From: Gracilimonas sp046602855
GTDB lineage: Bacteria; Bacteroidota; Rhodothermia; Balneolales; Balneolaceae
Direction of reading: 5' to 3'
NCBI RefSeq assembly: GCF_046602855.1
Contig: NZ_JBKINJ010000001.1
Span: forward strand, 1,612,001-1,676,000
Length of the DNA: 64,000 nt
Of the stretch, positions 63,697 through 64,000 are shown piece after piece. The position numbers and the translations under genes were made by a program. Position 1 is the first letter of the stretch; every line of letters begins with the position of its first letter. The notes beneath the pieces are model-generated. The model made no database searches, was not told the origin of the DNA, and worked only from the letters and a program-made list of their open reading frames with translations.

Positions 63697-64000
63697 ATGA
63701 GTGTAGTTAGAAGAGAAACCATTGAAAAATTGCTTGGACAGACCCAAGACCTAAACGTAACCATCTTTCTGCCAACCCACAAAACAGGAGAAGAGGGAAA
63801 GCAAGACTCTATACGGCTTAAGAATTTGGTACAAAAAGCCAAAACGGACCTGATAGATCTAGGGTGGAAAGAAAACAGGGTCGATGACCTTTTCAAGCCG
63901 GTGATCGATAAGACCGAAGAAAATCAATTTTGGTTACATCAGGATAAAGGCTTAGCGATATATGCAAACGAAGAATATTACGATATTTTTAAAATACCGG
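63697..64000 (+). CDS. baeRF-type protein, N-terminal part (3' end outside window)
   Basis: The frame is open from ATG 63697 to the window end (101 codons). AAAAAGGAT lies 8 bases before the ATG. VTIFLPTHKTGEEGKQDSIR, LKNLVQKAKTDL, and FWLHQDKGLAIYA match the bacterial archaeo-eukaryotic release-factor-like (baeRF) pattern of LPTH-x-x-G...Q-D-x-I-R-L-K-N-L-L...W...GLA-I-F. Members of this family relate to the eRF1 domain and are proposed to act in ribosome rescue or stress; the activity here is unproven. Confidence 0.7.
   Translation, partial: MSVVRRETIEKLLGQTQDLNVTIFLPTHKTGEEGKQDSIRLKNLVQKAKTDLIDLGWKENRVDDLFKPVIDKTEENQFWLHQDKGLAIYANEEYYDIFKIP

Noticed and set aside
1..64000. CRISPR array, prophage, restriction system or toxin-antitoxin pair
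   Set aside because: No regularly spaced repeats, no phage structural or integrase genes, and no small paired toxin-antitoxin frames were seen. The single HNH gene lacks any partner.

Overview
The window looks like a stretch of chromosome from a free-living, Gram-negative aerobe of the Bacteroidota/Balneolota side of the FCB group, with marine Balneolaceae as the best guess. This rests on gene content and style: AT-leaning DNA, TolC and RND envelope pumps, a TonB receptor with a CarboxypepD_reg-like N-terminus, DUF5916 and DUF4412 proteins, a 578-residue phospho-sugar mutase, pyruvate phosphate dikinase, LEA-type lipoproteins, and several TAnnTTTG-type -7 motifs. There is no rRNA gene to settle it. 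I see no tRNA, rRNA, CRISPR array, prophage or transposase gene. The gene order reads as ordinary, stable chromosome, with one short MITE-like element.

Layout. 1-9.6 kb: end of a class III nucleotide cyclase, methylglyoxal synthase overlapping a YyaL-type thioredoxin-fold protein, a DUF4412 exported protein, tRNA thiolase MnmA, an exported DsrE protein, an HNH nuclease, a PiT-like permease, and glutamate dehydrogenase coupled to an RsbW-like ATPase. 9.6-20 kb (minus strand): a complete TolC-RND-adaptor efflux operon, thioredoxin, and a DnaQ-DnaE fused replicative polymerase. 20-30 kb: an unknown exported protein, acylphosphatase divergent from OxyR, a 154-bp MITE-like element, an MBL exonuclease with an ATP-dependent DNA ligase, and a second RND system (lipoprotein adaptor plus pump) without its own TolC. 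30-42 kb: a two-domain CbiX-like protein, DUF2267, an EF-G-like factor without the catalytic His, type I asparaginase, a PolB-exo2-type nuclease, YgiW-like and DUF4168-type envelope proteins, a MerA-like disulfide reductase, and pyruvate phosphate dikinase.

42-50 kb: a three-gene unit behind a 29-bp dyad (small His/Cys-rich exported protein, acidic lipoprotein, ZnuD-like TonB receptor) that is the best candidate for a little-described metal-handling system. It is followed by a LEA lipoprotein, Ogt, a secreted amidohydrolase, a PepSY protein and a dodecin. 50-64 kb: a secreted M14 carboxypeptidase, a DUF5916 barrel protein, threonine dehydratase, a membrane-anchored protein with three to four short helical repeats, an MsbA-type ABC exporter, an NfeD-SPFH-SPFH operon, phospho-sugar mutase, and the start of a baeRF (release-factor-like) gene cut by the window end.

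Themes: envelope efflux and metal traffic, oxidative and electrophile stress (OxyR, thioredoxin, MgsA, Ogt, MerA-like reductase, dodecin), DNA replication and repair with domain losses that can be read from motifs, and peptide/amino-acid catabolism (asparaginase, GDH, M14, threonine dehydratase, PPDK).
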